A model generated the notes under the pieces. That model saw only the letters and a list, made by a program, of their open reading frames with translations, had not been told where the DNA came from and did no database searches. A DNA stretch of 64,000 nucleotides. Origin: Gari tellinella (taxonomy: Eukaryota > Mollusca > Bivalvia > Cardiida > Psammobiidae). The stretch spans positions 42,398,070 to 42,462,069 of the forward strand of contig OV277867.1 of the NCBI GenBank assembly GCA_922989275.2, written 5' to 3'. The position numbers were made by a program, and so were the translations under genes. Below, in pieces: positions 46,399 to 55,320 of this stretch (the first letter of the stretch is position 1; each line of letters begins with the position of its first letter).

Positions 46399-46610
46399 AA
46401 CAGGTTGAACGCAAAAGAAACGCAAATGCAAAATAACTTCATTTAAATGCAGAACATCCAAATTTTATCTAGATTTATTGGAATCTGAGTCAGAGTGACA
46501 GACAGTTTCGGACCTGTTAATCCGGCGTCTAATAGATCGAAACTAATTGGAATGCAAATAATAGCCTTAGCATAAACGCGTTTATCAAGAAAGATTGCCT
46601 TTGCATGTAT
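46399..46610. mobile_element. Family-1 MITE, strongly decayed
   Basis: 'aaacgcaaatgc' at the left and 'cataaacgcgtttatc' at the right bracket a core at 46501-46550 (CAGTTTCGGACCTG ... TCGAAACT) with the GATCAGACG arm lost. Confidence 0.5.
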
Positions 46611-46652
46611 GCAAGCGGCGAATACAATTATGTGCCCCTGTGATTACCTTTG

Positions 46653-46717
46653 CAAACAGTTTGGATCCAGATGAGACGCCGCGTAACGCGGCGTCTCATC
46701 AATATCCAAACTGTTTG
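46653..46717. repeat. Palindromic core (GATGAGACGCCG variant)
   Basis: GGATCCAGATGAGACGCCG and CGGCGTCTCATCAATATCC. The A-to-G style change in one arm (GATGAG) is matched in the other (CTCATC). Confidence 0.75.
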
Positions 46718-46826
46718 ACACTCTAACCCTGTTTTTTTAAAAGAAAGTTAGACAAGTTTATTTTTCGAACAGTTGCAGGCAACATTTTTTGCAGGAGAAA
46801 ACGTTTCCCAGCATGTACAGTGTTAA

Positions 46827-47030
46827 CCCTTTGCCTGCTGGTCGCGACCTTATTGATTTTTGCAAACAGTTTAGATTCAGATCAGACACCGCGTAACGCG
46901 GTGTCTGATCTGGATCAAAACTGTTTGACACTCTTCTTTAGGTTTCTGTACTTAAACATGTATAAATCTGAATTTAACAAACGTTGCAGACGACAATTTC
47001 GAAGCAGACGACATCACCGCAGGATAAGGG
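46827..47030. mobile_element. Family-4 MITE (TTAACCCTT)
   Basis: TTAA at 46823-46826 and 47031-47034; ends CCCTTTGCCTGC and GCAGGATAAGGG. The core at 46863-46927 has ACACCGCGTAACGCGGTGT, a paired variant of the usual GCC/GGC. Confidence 0.85.
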
Positions 47031-47100
47031 TTAACATCTAGTCTTCATGACTTAACAAGAACAACAGTTTCGCAACAAACAGAACAATTCTCATAATTAC

Positions 47101-47156
47101 CTGACGAGCTGGTCCACTTTCTCCAGTAGGTATCTGTTGTTTCGTCAAAGGGCATC
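47101..47156 (-). CDS. mgat4: MGAT4-like gene, exon 2
   Basis: Minus-strand 56-nt exon between an ATGTAG acceptor and a GTAATT donor. With the last base of exon 1 it codes for R then CPLTKQQIPTGESGPARQ (residues 33-51), a hydrophilic stem without stops. It ends on a codon boundary, which is what exon 3 needs. Found from splice sites and phase; no homology to lean on because stem regions diverge quickly. Confidence 0.75.
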
Positions 47157-47188
47157 CTACATGGACAACGTTAGAGGCTTTAGAATTA

Positions 47189-47549
47189 TACAGGGTTCCC
47201 TCTCTTCAACGACAGCCAATGGGAGACAACAAATATGTGCGTTGTTTGGAGGGAGTCGTTAAAGAAGGGGACTTGGCTGATATTTGCAAACAGCTTGAAT
47301 CCAGATCAGACGCCGCGTATCGCGGCGTCTGATCTGGAATCAAGCTGTTTGTCATTCATCATTAAGCTTTTTCTCTCAAAATGTCACTAATGGAACTTAT
47401 AGAAAAATCAGCAGACGACAATTTTAAGCAGACGTTACTGCAACAGTGAAATGGTTAGAGATAATTGTCTTTTTGGGGGCCGAGCGGCAAGGGTCGCTGT
47501 AAAGAGGGAATCGTTGTTGGGAGAGCCGTTCTAGTGAGGGAGCGTTGTA
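47189..47549. mobile_element. Family-2 MITE
   Basis: Ends TACAGGGTTCCCTCTC and GTGAGGGAGCGTTGTA. Core at 47286-47351: GAATCCAGATCAGACGCC, centre CGCGTATCGCG, then the inverse arm. Confidence 0.85.
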
Positions 47550-47627
47550 TTATACATACCATCAAGGCATCAACCCCCTCTAATACCATCACTATAATGT
47601 GGAGAGACCCTATTCCTTCCCATTTAA

Positions 47628-47820
47628 CCCATTTGCGCCCATTGGATTCTTCCATGTTTTCCATTGGATAGGTCCATTTTTTTATCAAAGGAATGCATGG
47701 TTAAAATTTTCATTTTCATTTTGTTTTATATTGAAATTCCTATCAGCAAACAGTGAAGCATAATGCGGCGTCTGATCAGAGTCTACACTGTTTGCCTATG
47801 TCCCATATATGGGATTGGTT
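47628..47820. mobile_element. Family-5 MITE (CCCATTTGCGCC), partial
   Basis: The left end AACCCATTTGCGCCCATTGG matches, inverted, the text at 48430-48450. The core at 47747-47794 has lost part of its left arm: CAAACAGTG ... CAGAGTCTACACTGTTTG. Confidence 0.55.
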
Positions 47821-48029
47821 AACCGCTAACGAAACGCAAATATATTGCACTAAAATATAAAAAAAAAATGACATTTCTGGTTCATTGTTTTTTATTTGAG
47901 TGGCAAACATTTTCGAGCCTGATCAGACGCCGGATTATCCGGCGTCTGATCTGGCTCCAAACTGTTTGCAATGGAAATAAAAGATTCAGCACAAACGCGT
48001 TTATTGTGAAATAACAACGTCTTTACTGT
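47820..48029. mobile_element. Family-1 MITE
   Basis: Core at 47903-47969 with the centre CCGGATTATCCGG, a paired variant. The right end AAACGCGTTTATTG ... AATAACAACGTC is diverged. Confidence 0.75.
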
Positions 48030-48034
48030 GTTTT

Positions 48035-48180
48035 TAAGGCAAGTTGTTGCCTACGGTAAAACAAATCTCAAGGAGGAGTATTATTAGGTTTTCCACCTTG
48101 CTTTAGGCTGCCACTTGTTTTTCATACAATCTATTATACCTCCTTTAAGTGGTCGCAATGGAGAGGTTTCACTATATGTC
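48035..48180. mobile_element. CCTCTCTATTACGACC-family MITE, decayed
   Basis: 'aaggcaagttgttgcctacgg' at the left and 'agtggtcgcaatggagagg' at the right, with a short GGAGGAG / CCACCTTGC hairpin between. Confidence 0.45.
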
Positions 48181-48189
48181 ATGTAAAGA

Positions 48190-48455
48190 CCGCTAAATTA
48201 GAAACAGAACGAAAAAAAGAGAAACTCAGAATCCAACCATGATTGAACGTATTTGCAAATGAATGACATAGGCAAACAGTGTAGATTATGATCATATGCC
48301 ACAGAATGCGGCGTCTGATCAGAGTCTACACTGTTTGTATATTTCATTATAAAACAAAAACAACAATGAATTTTTAGACCAGATATCCGTAAGATAAAAC
48401 CTGGACTAATCCAATATGTAATCATTGAATAAACCACTTGGCGCAAATGGGTCTG
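48190..48455. mobile_element. Family-5 MITE, opposite orientation
   Basis: The core at 48273-48337 (CAAACAGTGTAGATTATGATC ... GATCAGAGTCTACACTGTTTG) and the right end CACTTGGCGCAAATGGGT. Outer arms here are GTGTAGA/TCTACAC, unlike families 1-4. Confidence 0.65.
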
Positions 48456-48488
48456 ACTTGGCACATCAAGAGGGGATATTAGAAGTTA

Positions 48489-48599
48489 GGGAGAATGGAC
48501 GAGTATCTCTCCATTCCTGAAAAATAATGGAGACGAGGCCCCGAAGGGGCCGAGTCTTCATTATTTTTCAGGAATGGAGAGATACGAGTTAATTCTCCC
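48489..48599. repeat. Long near-perfect foldback, 111 bp
   Basis: TCTCTCCATTCCTGAAAAAT and its inverse close on a hairpin GAGGCCCCGAAGGGGCCGAG at 48534-48553. The outer GGGAGAAT / ATTCTCCC also pair. Confidence 0.85.
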
Positions 48600-49018
48600 A
48601 CTTAAAATATACCTAACATGAATTTAGTATTGTTAAATAACAAATTAATTTCCGCTGGTTCCCTCAGCTAAATATTGTGTAATTGCACTGTTAGTGATAC
48701 TCATGCTGATGAGCATGCTTTTTTCAAGAAATTCTAGCAATTAGAAATAACTCTCCATGCCTTAAAGAATGTCGTATACAATGACTGTGTACAGTGTTTT
48801 AACTGGTCAGTTCGTGTAAAATCAACGTAGACAATGGCTAACTAGAACCTATCTGGCTATTCTCAGTCTGTGTTAATATGACACCGGGAAAATATTTGAA
48901 AACGTTGGATTTATTTCTAATTTTCATAATCTGGAGTTTCTTTCTTTCGAATGGGATTTGTACTTGTGTATGTGTGTATATTTAGCAGTTTGAAAATATT
49001 TTCTAAGTAACATTAGTC

Positions 49019-49083
49019 AAACATCTTAGATCCGGATCCGTCGTCAACGTACTCGGCATCTGATCTGGATCTAAGGCGTTTGT
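49019..49083. repeat. Palindromic core, degenerate
   Basis: CTTAGATCCGGATCCGTCG and GCATCTGATCTGGATCTAAG; the outer arms pair well, the centre is decayed. Confidence 0.6.
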
Positions 49084-49160
49084 TCATGTTATTACGGTCA
49101 CAATTGTAAGTACGGGTTATGAAAAAACAACCCATACCGGAACACCATTTAAGTAATTTA

Positions 49161-49371
49161 TAAGTAAACCCCTTCTATCACGACTACTAAACAAAATGCT
49201 TATTGTTTGTATAAAAGCCAGGTGGAACTTAAAGAAAGATGAAAGTAAAACAGAAAGCTCCAAACGGTGCTTTCTCTTTTTATATCAACCTTACGTTCAG
49301 CAGCCACCTGCCTTAAACACACAAAAATAAAATAGCCTAGTTTAGTGGTCGTAATAGAGAGGTGTTATTGT
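49161..49371. mobile_element. CCTCTCTATTACGACC-family MITE
   Basis: AAACCCCTTCTATCACGAC at the left and GTCGTAATAGAGAGGTGTTA at the right. The centre is the AAAGTAAAACAGAAAGC hairpin with its inverse GCTTTCTCTTT. Confidence 0.7.
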
Positions 49372-49484
49372 ATACCAAAGCCAGTAGTGTCTGCTAAAGT
49401 TATCGTCTGCTTCACTTTGAAAGCTAACCAATATCAGCTACATGTATACATGTACTGATGATATGGATCTATTAATCAAGTGTA

Positions 49485-50036
49485 AACCAGTATGGATCCA
49501 CATGAGACATCGACGTATTTGGTGTCAGGGCTGGATCCAAGCTGTTTGCTAATTTATTATAATCTGATGTCAAATGGATTGGATTCTGTTAAGACACTGA
49601 GTTTGTCGGCGTCTTATTACATTCCAAGCTTTTTGTAAGGGTATTCGCTTTAAGTGTCTAGTCGTTTGTAAGTAAAATACAAGTGACAGCTAAAGGAAGA
49701 TGAAGTAAAACAGAAAGCTTCAAAATGAATGTTCTGTGTTACTTTCACTTTCCTTTAATGGATCTAGTCACCGGTCTTAGACACCAAATAGAAATCAAAG
49801 AATTAGTTGTAGTAATAGGGAAGTTTTACTGTATGTACAGTCAAACCTGTCTTAAGCTACCGCTTAAAATCGATATACATGTATTTGTAGTTTTCACTGC
49901 AGGTTGCGGCTTAATGCAGGGCAAAAGTAGTAGAGAATGTTCATATAGGAGCCTTCTGTATTATTTTTGCCCTGTGTTAGCGGCACCTCTCTTAAAAGAT
50001 CACCCTGCATCTTCGGTCAGTGGTCGCTTAGCAGTC
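49485..50036. repeat. Two decayed cores and two AAGCAGG-type hairpins
   Basis: Cores at 49485-49548 (CAGTATGGATCCACATG ... GGATCCAAGCTGTTTG) and 49571-49637. Hairpin-type repeats follow at 49650-49835 and 49840-50036, the latter with GGCTTAATGCAGGGC and a matching TGCCCTGTGTTAG. Confidence 0.5.
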
Positions 50037-50043
50037 TCTTTTT

Positions 50044-50284
50044 ACATGGAGAATACGTTATTCTTTTCCGTTTAAACGCACACGAATCGCAAACGCTTTA
50101 AATGGAGACACTGACAACTTTTAGACAATTCTGAGTATCCGTTTTAATCTGAGTGGCAAACAGTTTGGAGCCTGGTCAGACGCCGGGTTACCCGGCGTCT
50201 GATCTGGCTCCGAACTAATTAAAATGGAAATACTAGTTTTAGCGTAAACGCGTTTATTGGGAAAGAATAACGCATTCTCCACTC
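50044..50284. mobile_element. Family-1 MITE
   Basis: Left ATGGAGAATACGTTATTC, right GAATAACGCATTCTCC. Core at 50158-50219 with GGAGCC / GGCTCC. Confidence 0.8.
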
Positions 50285-51060
50285 TATTCAGGAACGGAGC
50301 GTTCGAAACAATAAGTCTCCATTACATTTTCCAACACAATTGTGTAACTATTAAACACGTGTGTAGGGAAAAGTAATGGAGACTTATTGTTCCAAACGCT
50401 CCATTCCTGAAAAATAATGGAGCGGTTTTGAATGGGATAACAGCACAGGTGTATTTTAATAATATAATAAGTATGCCTTCTTTTGTTATCGAGCTTTTCC
50501 GCGTGTATCTGTTCAGTAGGATACAATAGTCTGTATGTTACGCTTTGTATTTTACTGTTTGTATGTAAAAGTTCCGCGTTATTATTTGTGGCTTAAAATA
50601 ATTCTTGTTCTGCTTCAAATATTTGAGAATGTTTTTGGATATAAAATGATTTAAACAACTATTTAGTTTTTCCTAGTGTACGTGTTTATTCACTATATTG
50701 AAGGCATATAACAAACACATCACCAGTTGGCGTTGCGTTACAGGGCGTTGTATTTAGCTCTCGACGTACTTGGCGGAAACAGCCGATCTGAACTGCGCCA
50801 AGAACATCTCGAGCCGAATACATCGACCTGTATGGTTATATATATATACGCTTTATGAAAACGGGTAGACCAAGATCATACAGATCTTGAAGGAGTCGTC
50901 TGATCAGGATCTGCACTATTTTCTACCCTAAACACGTTCTACATGCTTACAAATCCTTCAACAAAGATATATACGAAGCTCAACGGACATGTGGCCCCTA
51001 AATACAGAACAATACTAATGCAGTAAGCTTCTACAGGAGTTTAAAATGCATTTAACTTTT
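50285..51060. other. Stretch with one decayed core
   Basis: A partial core at 50869-50932 (CAAGATCATACAGATCTTG ... CGTCTGATCAGGATCTGCAC). The rest, apart from the foldback, is unassigned. Confidence 0.45.
50286..50411. repeat. Foldback, 126 bp
   Basis: TTCAGGAACGGAGCGTTCG at the left pairs with the inverse at 50390-50411. Its outer CCATTCCTGAAAAATAATGG (50400-50419) is also the arm text of the 48489 foldback, so the two are related. Confidence 0.75.
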
Positions 51061-51071
51061 GCCCTGCTTAA

Positions 51072-51315
51072 ACACATTCAACTCTAGCGACGAGTATACT
51101 TCTCATTTATATACGCTGTACCTATAAAGAGTACACTTGTCAAATACAAATAGTGTAAACCCAGATCAGGGGGCTCCTGTAGGAGCCCTCTGATCAGGGT
51201 CTGCACTGTTTATCAAGTCGCAATATATTGCAGAAAACACCCCGAAATTGTCATAAATGGACTTAACCTAATTGTGAAATGAAACTTTCCATTAAAATTT
51301 TCAATGGTGAATGAG
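51072..51315. mobile_element. Family-3 MITE (TTAA-flanked)
   Basis: TTAA at 51068-51071 and 51316-51319. Core at 51150-51212 in the family-3 form: GATCAGGGGGCTCCTGTAGG then AGCCCTCTGATC. Confidence 0.8.
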
Positions 51316-51336
51316 TTAAGCAACCAATTATCTTAA

Positions 51337-51542
51337 CCCTTAGCCCTCCAAATAAATTGTCGTCTGCTATATTTCTCGTCTGCTTCAAGTTTCAAAGTGC
51401 TTCAAAGTTGCTCAAAATTGCTGAAAATGTTGTCCGAGTGTCAAACAGCTTGGATCCGGATGAGACGCCGAGTTACTCGGCGTCTCATCCGGATCCAAGC
51501 TGTTTGCATATGGAGCTATAGTCGTGAGTGGCAGGCTAAGGG
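51337..51542. mobile_element. Family-4 MITE (TTAACCCTTAGCC)
   Basis: TTAA at 51333-51336 and 51543-51546; ends CCCTTAGCCCTCC and GGCAGGCTAAGGG. The core at 51442-51506 is a perfect palindrome over GGATCCGGATGAGACGCCG with centre AGTTACT. Confidence 0.88.
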
Positions 51543-51660
51543 TTAAAAGACTGACCATTGAAATTAAGTTCAATGAGCTGCAAAGCCTCTTTGATCCGGA
51601 TACCTCTCTATATCAGACCATTTTCCCGGTCTGTCACACTTCCGTTATGGAAGACTGTTG

Positions 51661-52241
51661 TACAGTGCTTCCTCCCTACAATGGCCCTCCCAACAACGAC
51701 TCCCTCCTTACAACGACCTTTGACGCGGTTCCCTGAACAGGACGATCGTGTCTAACGCTTTTCTGCTACAATATCGTCTGCCTAACTCATTGAGCCCTAG
51801 TGACGCATATATGCGTCTTTTACCAAAAGTGTACCTTTGAAGAGTACACTTGCCCTATGCAAACAGTGAAGTCCCTGATCAGAGGGCTCCTGCAGGAGCC
51901 CTCTGATCAGGGTCTTCACTGTTTGTCATTCTGTAAAATATTATAAAAAAAATACTCTTAATAGTCGCAAATAGACCAGCCTTTATTGCAAACTGGAATT
52001 ATCCATTGGAAGTTCCAGGGGATAATGAGTTAATAATGTCGTTTGCTGTTTTTCTCAAAGTTACATAATGGACATTTTGACAGCTTTTTTAATGACCAGT
52101 GACAAACAGTTTGAATCAAGATCAGACGCCGCTGTTTGCAAATGTAAGCCAATTTCCCTCCCTATAACGGCTCTCTCCGAAAAACGAACATCATGTTTGT
52201 CTTCCATTGTGTGTCGTTGTAGAGAGGTAGTGCTCAGTGTA
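51661..52241. mobile_element. Family-2 MITE interrupted by a family-3 MITE
   Basis: Ends TACAGTGCTTCCTCCC and GTAGAGAGGTAGTGCTCAGTG. Its own core at 52103-52139 is truncated. The family-3 element lies between its left subterminal region and its core. Confidence 0.8.
51786..52029. mobile_element. Family-3 MITE nested in a family-2 MITE
   Basis: CTAA (decayed TTAA) at 51782-51785 and TTAA at 52030-52033. The core at 51860-51924 is close to perfect: GTGAAGTCCCTGATCAGAGG, centre CTCCTGCAGGAG, then the inverse arm. Confidence 0.85.
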
Positions 52242-52265
52242 ATTCCAAATATCGACACCGCTCGA

Positions 52266-52515
52266 TACAGTGGAGAATCTGTTATTCTTTCCCAATAAAC
52301 GCGTTTACGCTAAAACTATAATTTGCAGTGCAAACAGTTTGGAGCCAGATCAGACGCCGGGTAACCCGGCGTCTGATCAGGCTCCAAACTGTTTGCCACC
52401 AAGGTAAACATGAAATATCAGAATTGTCCAAAAGTTGTACTTTTCTACGTTTTAGCGCTTGTCGTTTGCGTACGTTTGCGTTTAAACGGGAAAGAATAAC
52501 AGATTCTCCACTGTA
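52266..52515. mobile_element. Family-1 MITE, best-preserved copy
   Basis: TACAGTGGAGAATCTGTTAT at the left is matched without mismatch by the right end, and the TIR continues for 28 bp into TCTTTCCC. TA at both ends suggests a TA target duplication (Tc1/mariner type). Core 52330-52395 is a perfect palindrome. Confidence 0.9.
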
Positions 52516-52687
52516 CCTGGATAGAATATACATGTACGTATAATTTAACTCATTGTCCCATAAACATGCCTTTTTACGCCTTTTATGTAATCCTTCACTC
52601 AAGAAAAATGGTTCCAATTTATACAACCATGAATATGACATTGTATCATAAGAAACAGTTTCTATATTCCAGCAGACGGTAGCTTAA

Positions 52688-53223
52688 AGGGACTCGCAAC
52701 CGGATGGTGTACTTGTCAAAATAAAATAAAATACTCAAATAAAAGCAAATTTGTGGCATTATTTGGCTTCTGACATTAAAAAAATATGATCAGTCCAAAA
52801 AAAGTCTCAAGAATCGTCACCGAATCTTAGATTTTTAGATATTTTCCATCGTTTTTCTATACCGACTAGTAGACGGTATAGTTGTTGTTGTTGCTTCTCT
52901 ACACGGGCTCAGACATAAACACGAGCCGAATTACGAAGTTGTATGCACTTCGCTCGCTACACATTGAAATACGTTAAATCGATCCGAGATATACGGATAG
53001 TTCCGTGGTCCATTGGTCTAAGCGGTTTCCCCTAGTTTGCCTTCTGTCCGCCAATGCCGGGCCCCGGGTTCGAATCCCACCAGAGACCAATATTTTTTTT
53101 TATTGAAATACATTTTTTTAAACAGAATTTCTTATCCTAAACTAATTCTTTACCATTTATATAAGCGTTTGACACATATTTACAAATTACTATTTTTAAT
53201 GCACCATCTGGTTGCGAGTCGCT
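52688..53223. mobile_element. TTAA-flanked TIR element with a tRNA-like module
   Basis: TTAA at 52684-52687 and 53224-53227. Ends AGGGACTCGCAACCGGATGG and CCATCTGGTTGCGAGTCGCT. A plus-strand tRNA-like unit is at 53002-53093. It lies in intron 1, about 75 bp from exon 1. Confidence 0.78.
53002..53093 (+). other. tRNA-like module
   Basis: CCGTGGTCCATTGGTCTAAG resembles a D arm / box A; CCCGGGTTCGAATCCCACC is a strong box B; nine T follow at 53094-53102. The longer middle would suit a class II (Leu/Ser type) tRNA ancestor. The acceptor stem does not pair. Confidence 0.55.
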
Positions 53224-53298
53224 TTAAAGCGGGTTCAAAGTGGTCAAGTGTCTTCAAAGCAAGAAACAGGCTATGGGGTGAAGGGTTAAATGACTTAC

Positions 53299-53395
53299 TT
53301 GGTGATGGTTTTAACGTGGCCAGAAACTGTAAAACCAGGGACAATCCTGCAACTATCACGATAATGCCGAACACTTGCCTAGTCAAGGAACCCAT
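53299..53395 (-). CDS. mgat4: MGAT4-like gene, exon 1 (start codon, membrane anchor)
   Basis: Minus-strand first coding exon: ATG at 53395-53393 in a good context (G at -3, G at +4), donor GTAAGT at 53298. It codes for MGSLTRQ then about 21 hydrophobic residues (8-28, VFGIIVIVAGLSLVLQFLA) and LKPSP: a short cytosolic tail and signal anchor, as expected of a type II Golgi glycosyltransferase. It ends with one base of codon 33, which fits exon 2 exactly. The open frame continues upstream without another ATG, so this ATG is chosen. 53396-53461 is likely 5' UTR. Confidence 0.82.
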
Positions 53396-53819
53396 TGCCA
53401 CTTCTGCACGTTTATAAATACGATATATACTCTCACTATCTAAATAAAGTGCAACGATCAATATTTAACTCCTTCATCGCTAATAAAGAACATTCTTTAA
53501 CCAAAGCACAGCACGTACTATTTACCCCTGTTTCATTCATCGCTTGATAGTTTACCCCTTCTAGTCACAGTCCTATCGTCGTCAACTTCAATATCGCTGT
53601 CTCCAATATCGTGTCAATTATGTTAGATTTAACGCTAGCTTGTATGACATACGAACTTTTGAAATAAGTGCTAAACCGTTTGGAACATGATCAGATGCAG
53701 CGTTATGCGGTTTCTAATCTGAATCCGAACTGTTTGCAAAATGTCCTTTAGTCGCCTTCGACGTTAAAAGGGTAAACACCGTGACTACTGTACAGGTTCA
53801 CTGGTGTTTGAATATATCA
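53396..53819. other. Upstream region of the MGAT4-like gene with a decayed core
   Basis: A palindromic core at 53673-53737 (CCGTTTGGAACATGATCAG ... CTAATCTGAATCCGAACTG) lies about 280 bp upstream of the start codon. No clear TATA box is placed at a sensible distance. Confidence 0.5.
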
Positions 53820-54312
53820 GTAGCGCGTTCAAGTACCGTATCGATTGCATCGATTGCAACAGAAAGCGGTAACAATTTACCTTTAACGACCGTTTGGTTG
53901 TTACCGATTGCGAACGGCGCGAACGGCCTCAGAGGTAGTTAGCCATCGCCAACAAAGGAAAACAAAATGGCGATCAAATGAATTTGATAAAACCAGCGAA
54001 CAGTCCCGATTTCATTTCTCATCAATAAACCAACATTTTCCGATACTTAATGCATCAAACAAAGCAGCTTACATCTGAGCAGCTAAATCTTATTTTTATA
54101 TGCGGTAAAATTGCCGCATTTCAGTTGATTAATGCACTTTTGCTTGTGTTATATAGATTCGTACACAAATCGTTCGGACCCTTGAAAAATTAATAAACAT
54201 GGGGGCGCAATGAGTTATTATTGAAGAGTATTGGTGAACGTTAGATGCACTATATGGGTTGTTTGCATCAGTAAACGTTACTGTTCGCTGATACGGTACT
54301 TGAACGCGCTAC
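53820..54312. mobile_element. TIR element (GTAGCGCGTTCAAGTACC), 493 bp
   Basis: GTAGCGCGTTCAAGTACCG at the left is matched perfectly inverted at the right end, for about 23 bp. No target duplication is clear. No ORF. Confidence 0.75.
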
Positions 54313-54640
54313 AGGTGAAGTATTGATATTGAAAAGAGCATGGATAGCGGAGAAGACGTTTATTGTCAATTGTTAATTATTTGTTTTGTATGAAGTGCCT
54401 TTTGTTGTATGTATACTTTATATGTACACGAGAATTTACTACCTACAAATGGGATAGTTTGCAGTGTAAAAGTTTTCGTAGTGGATGAATTGCGAAACTA
54501 CCAGACTTAAATCGAGCTGTTTTTCGGCGGAGCTGTCTGGTTTCTATTTAGCCACACTTTCTATTTACCAATTATATTTGATCAGAAATTTAGAATTGAG
54601 AGCACCTGTTGAAACTGAATAGTCTGATTGGATAGTAGCC

Positions 54641-54832
54641 AGGGCTCAAGATAAGGGAATTATTTCAAAACTTAAAATCTTTATTTGTGCATTAAACCCT
54701 GTGGCGTCACTATACATTTGAATTGTCTCTTCGAGACAATCAAAATGAGTGGTAACACCATAGGGTTTGGTGCTGAAAGGAGTGAATAAATGTGATTTGT
54801 TTAGTTTACTCCCTCTTATCTGGAGCCCTGTA
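54641..54832. mobile_element. MITE with hAT-like CAGGGCTC ends, ~190 bp
   Basis: CAGGGCTCAAGATAAGGGA and TCTTATCTGGAGCCCTG are inverted. Flanking duplication is not clean. Confidence 0.6.
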
Positions 54833-54987
54833 GGCTGGTCTATGTCCAATTACAGTTTTCCCAGATATGGACTGTGAGTGTAAAATTTAGAGATACAGAC
54901 CAGACTGTTTACTACACTGGGCTGATGCAATAAGATGACATCTGAAATCTTTTTATAGATATACAGAACACATAACCAAATGCATTT

Positions 54988-55320
54988 CTGTTTTTTTTTC
55001 TTTTGGTCTCCAACAGAAACTATGCAGTGACTTGTCATTGGAATCGTCTCATAGATACGATTCTATTGAGGAGTCATGGCATGGAGCTAGGGGAGACATA
55101 TGATAAGGATTTAGATGTCCTAATGCATGCAACCACATTACGTAATATACAGTATTTCTTCTTCTTTTTTTTTTTAATATTTGAGATTCTATCGGATCCT
55201 TGCTGTAGATGCTTCTTTAAAGGAAAACGGACAGCTGATGACAATATGGTCTTAGATCCTAGATTTTATCCTAAAAGCAACATTCATGAAGGTCCTGCAT
55301 ATATTACTCATCGATAAGGT
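54988..55320 (+). other. Exon-like segments of unknown nature
   Basis: A strong acceptor (T9 tract, TCTCCAACAG at 55015) precedes text open in one frame (MELGETYDKDLDVLMHA). A second acceptor-like CTTGCTGTAG at 55209 precedes another open piece (KRTADDNMVLDPRFYPKSN). A 57-bp GT-AG intron between them would keep the frame. No family is recognised. It may be a gene fragment or chance. Confidence 0.25.

Larger units (their letters stand above)
44108..47100 (-). other. Intron 2 of the MGAT4-like gene
   Basis: About 3.0 kb. Holds an inverted pair TTTCCTGACCTACTTT (44563-44579) / AAAGTAGGTCAGGAAA (about 44830) with a further direct copy at about 44861, a dispersed repeat (44960-45120), a GACCTGACG TIR element with a tRNA-like unit, and family-1 and family-4 MITEs. 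Confidence 0.75.
47157..53298 (-). other. Intron 1 of the MGAT4-like gene
   Basis: About 6.1 kb, almost wall to wall short TIR elements and palindromic cores (listed separately). Bounded by GTAAGT at 53298 and ATGTAG at 47157. Confidence 0.75.

Noticed and set aside
54310..54640. Promoter or exon upstream of the MGAT4-like gene
   Set aside because: No splice site, motif or open frame stands out; left unassigned.
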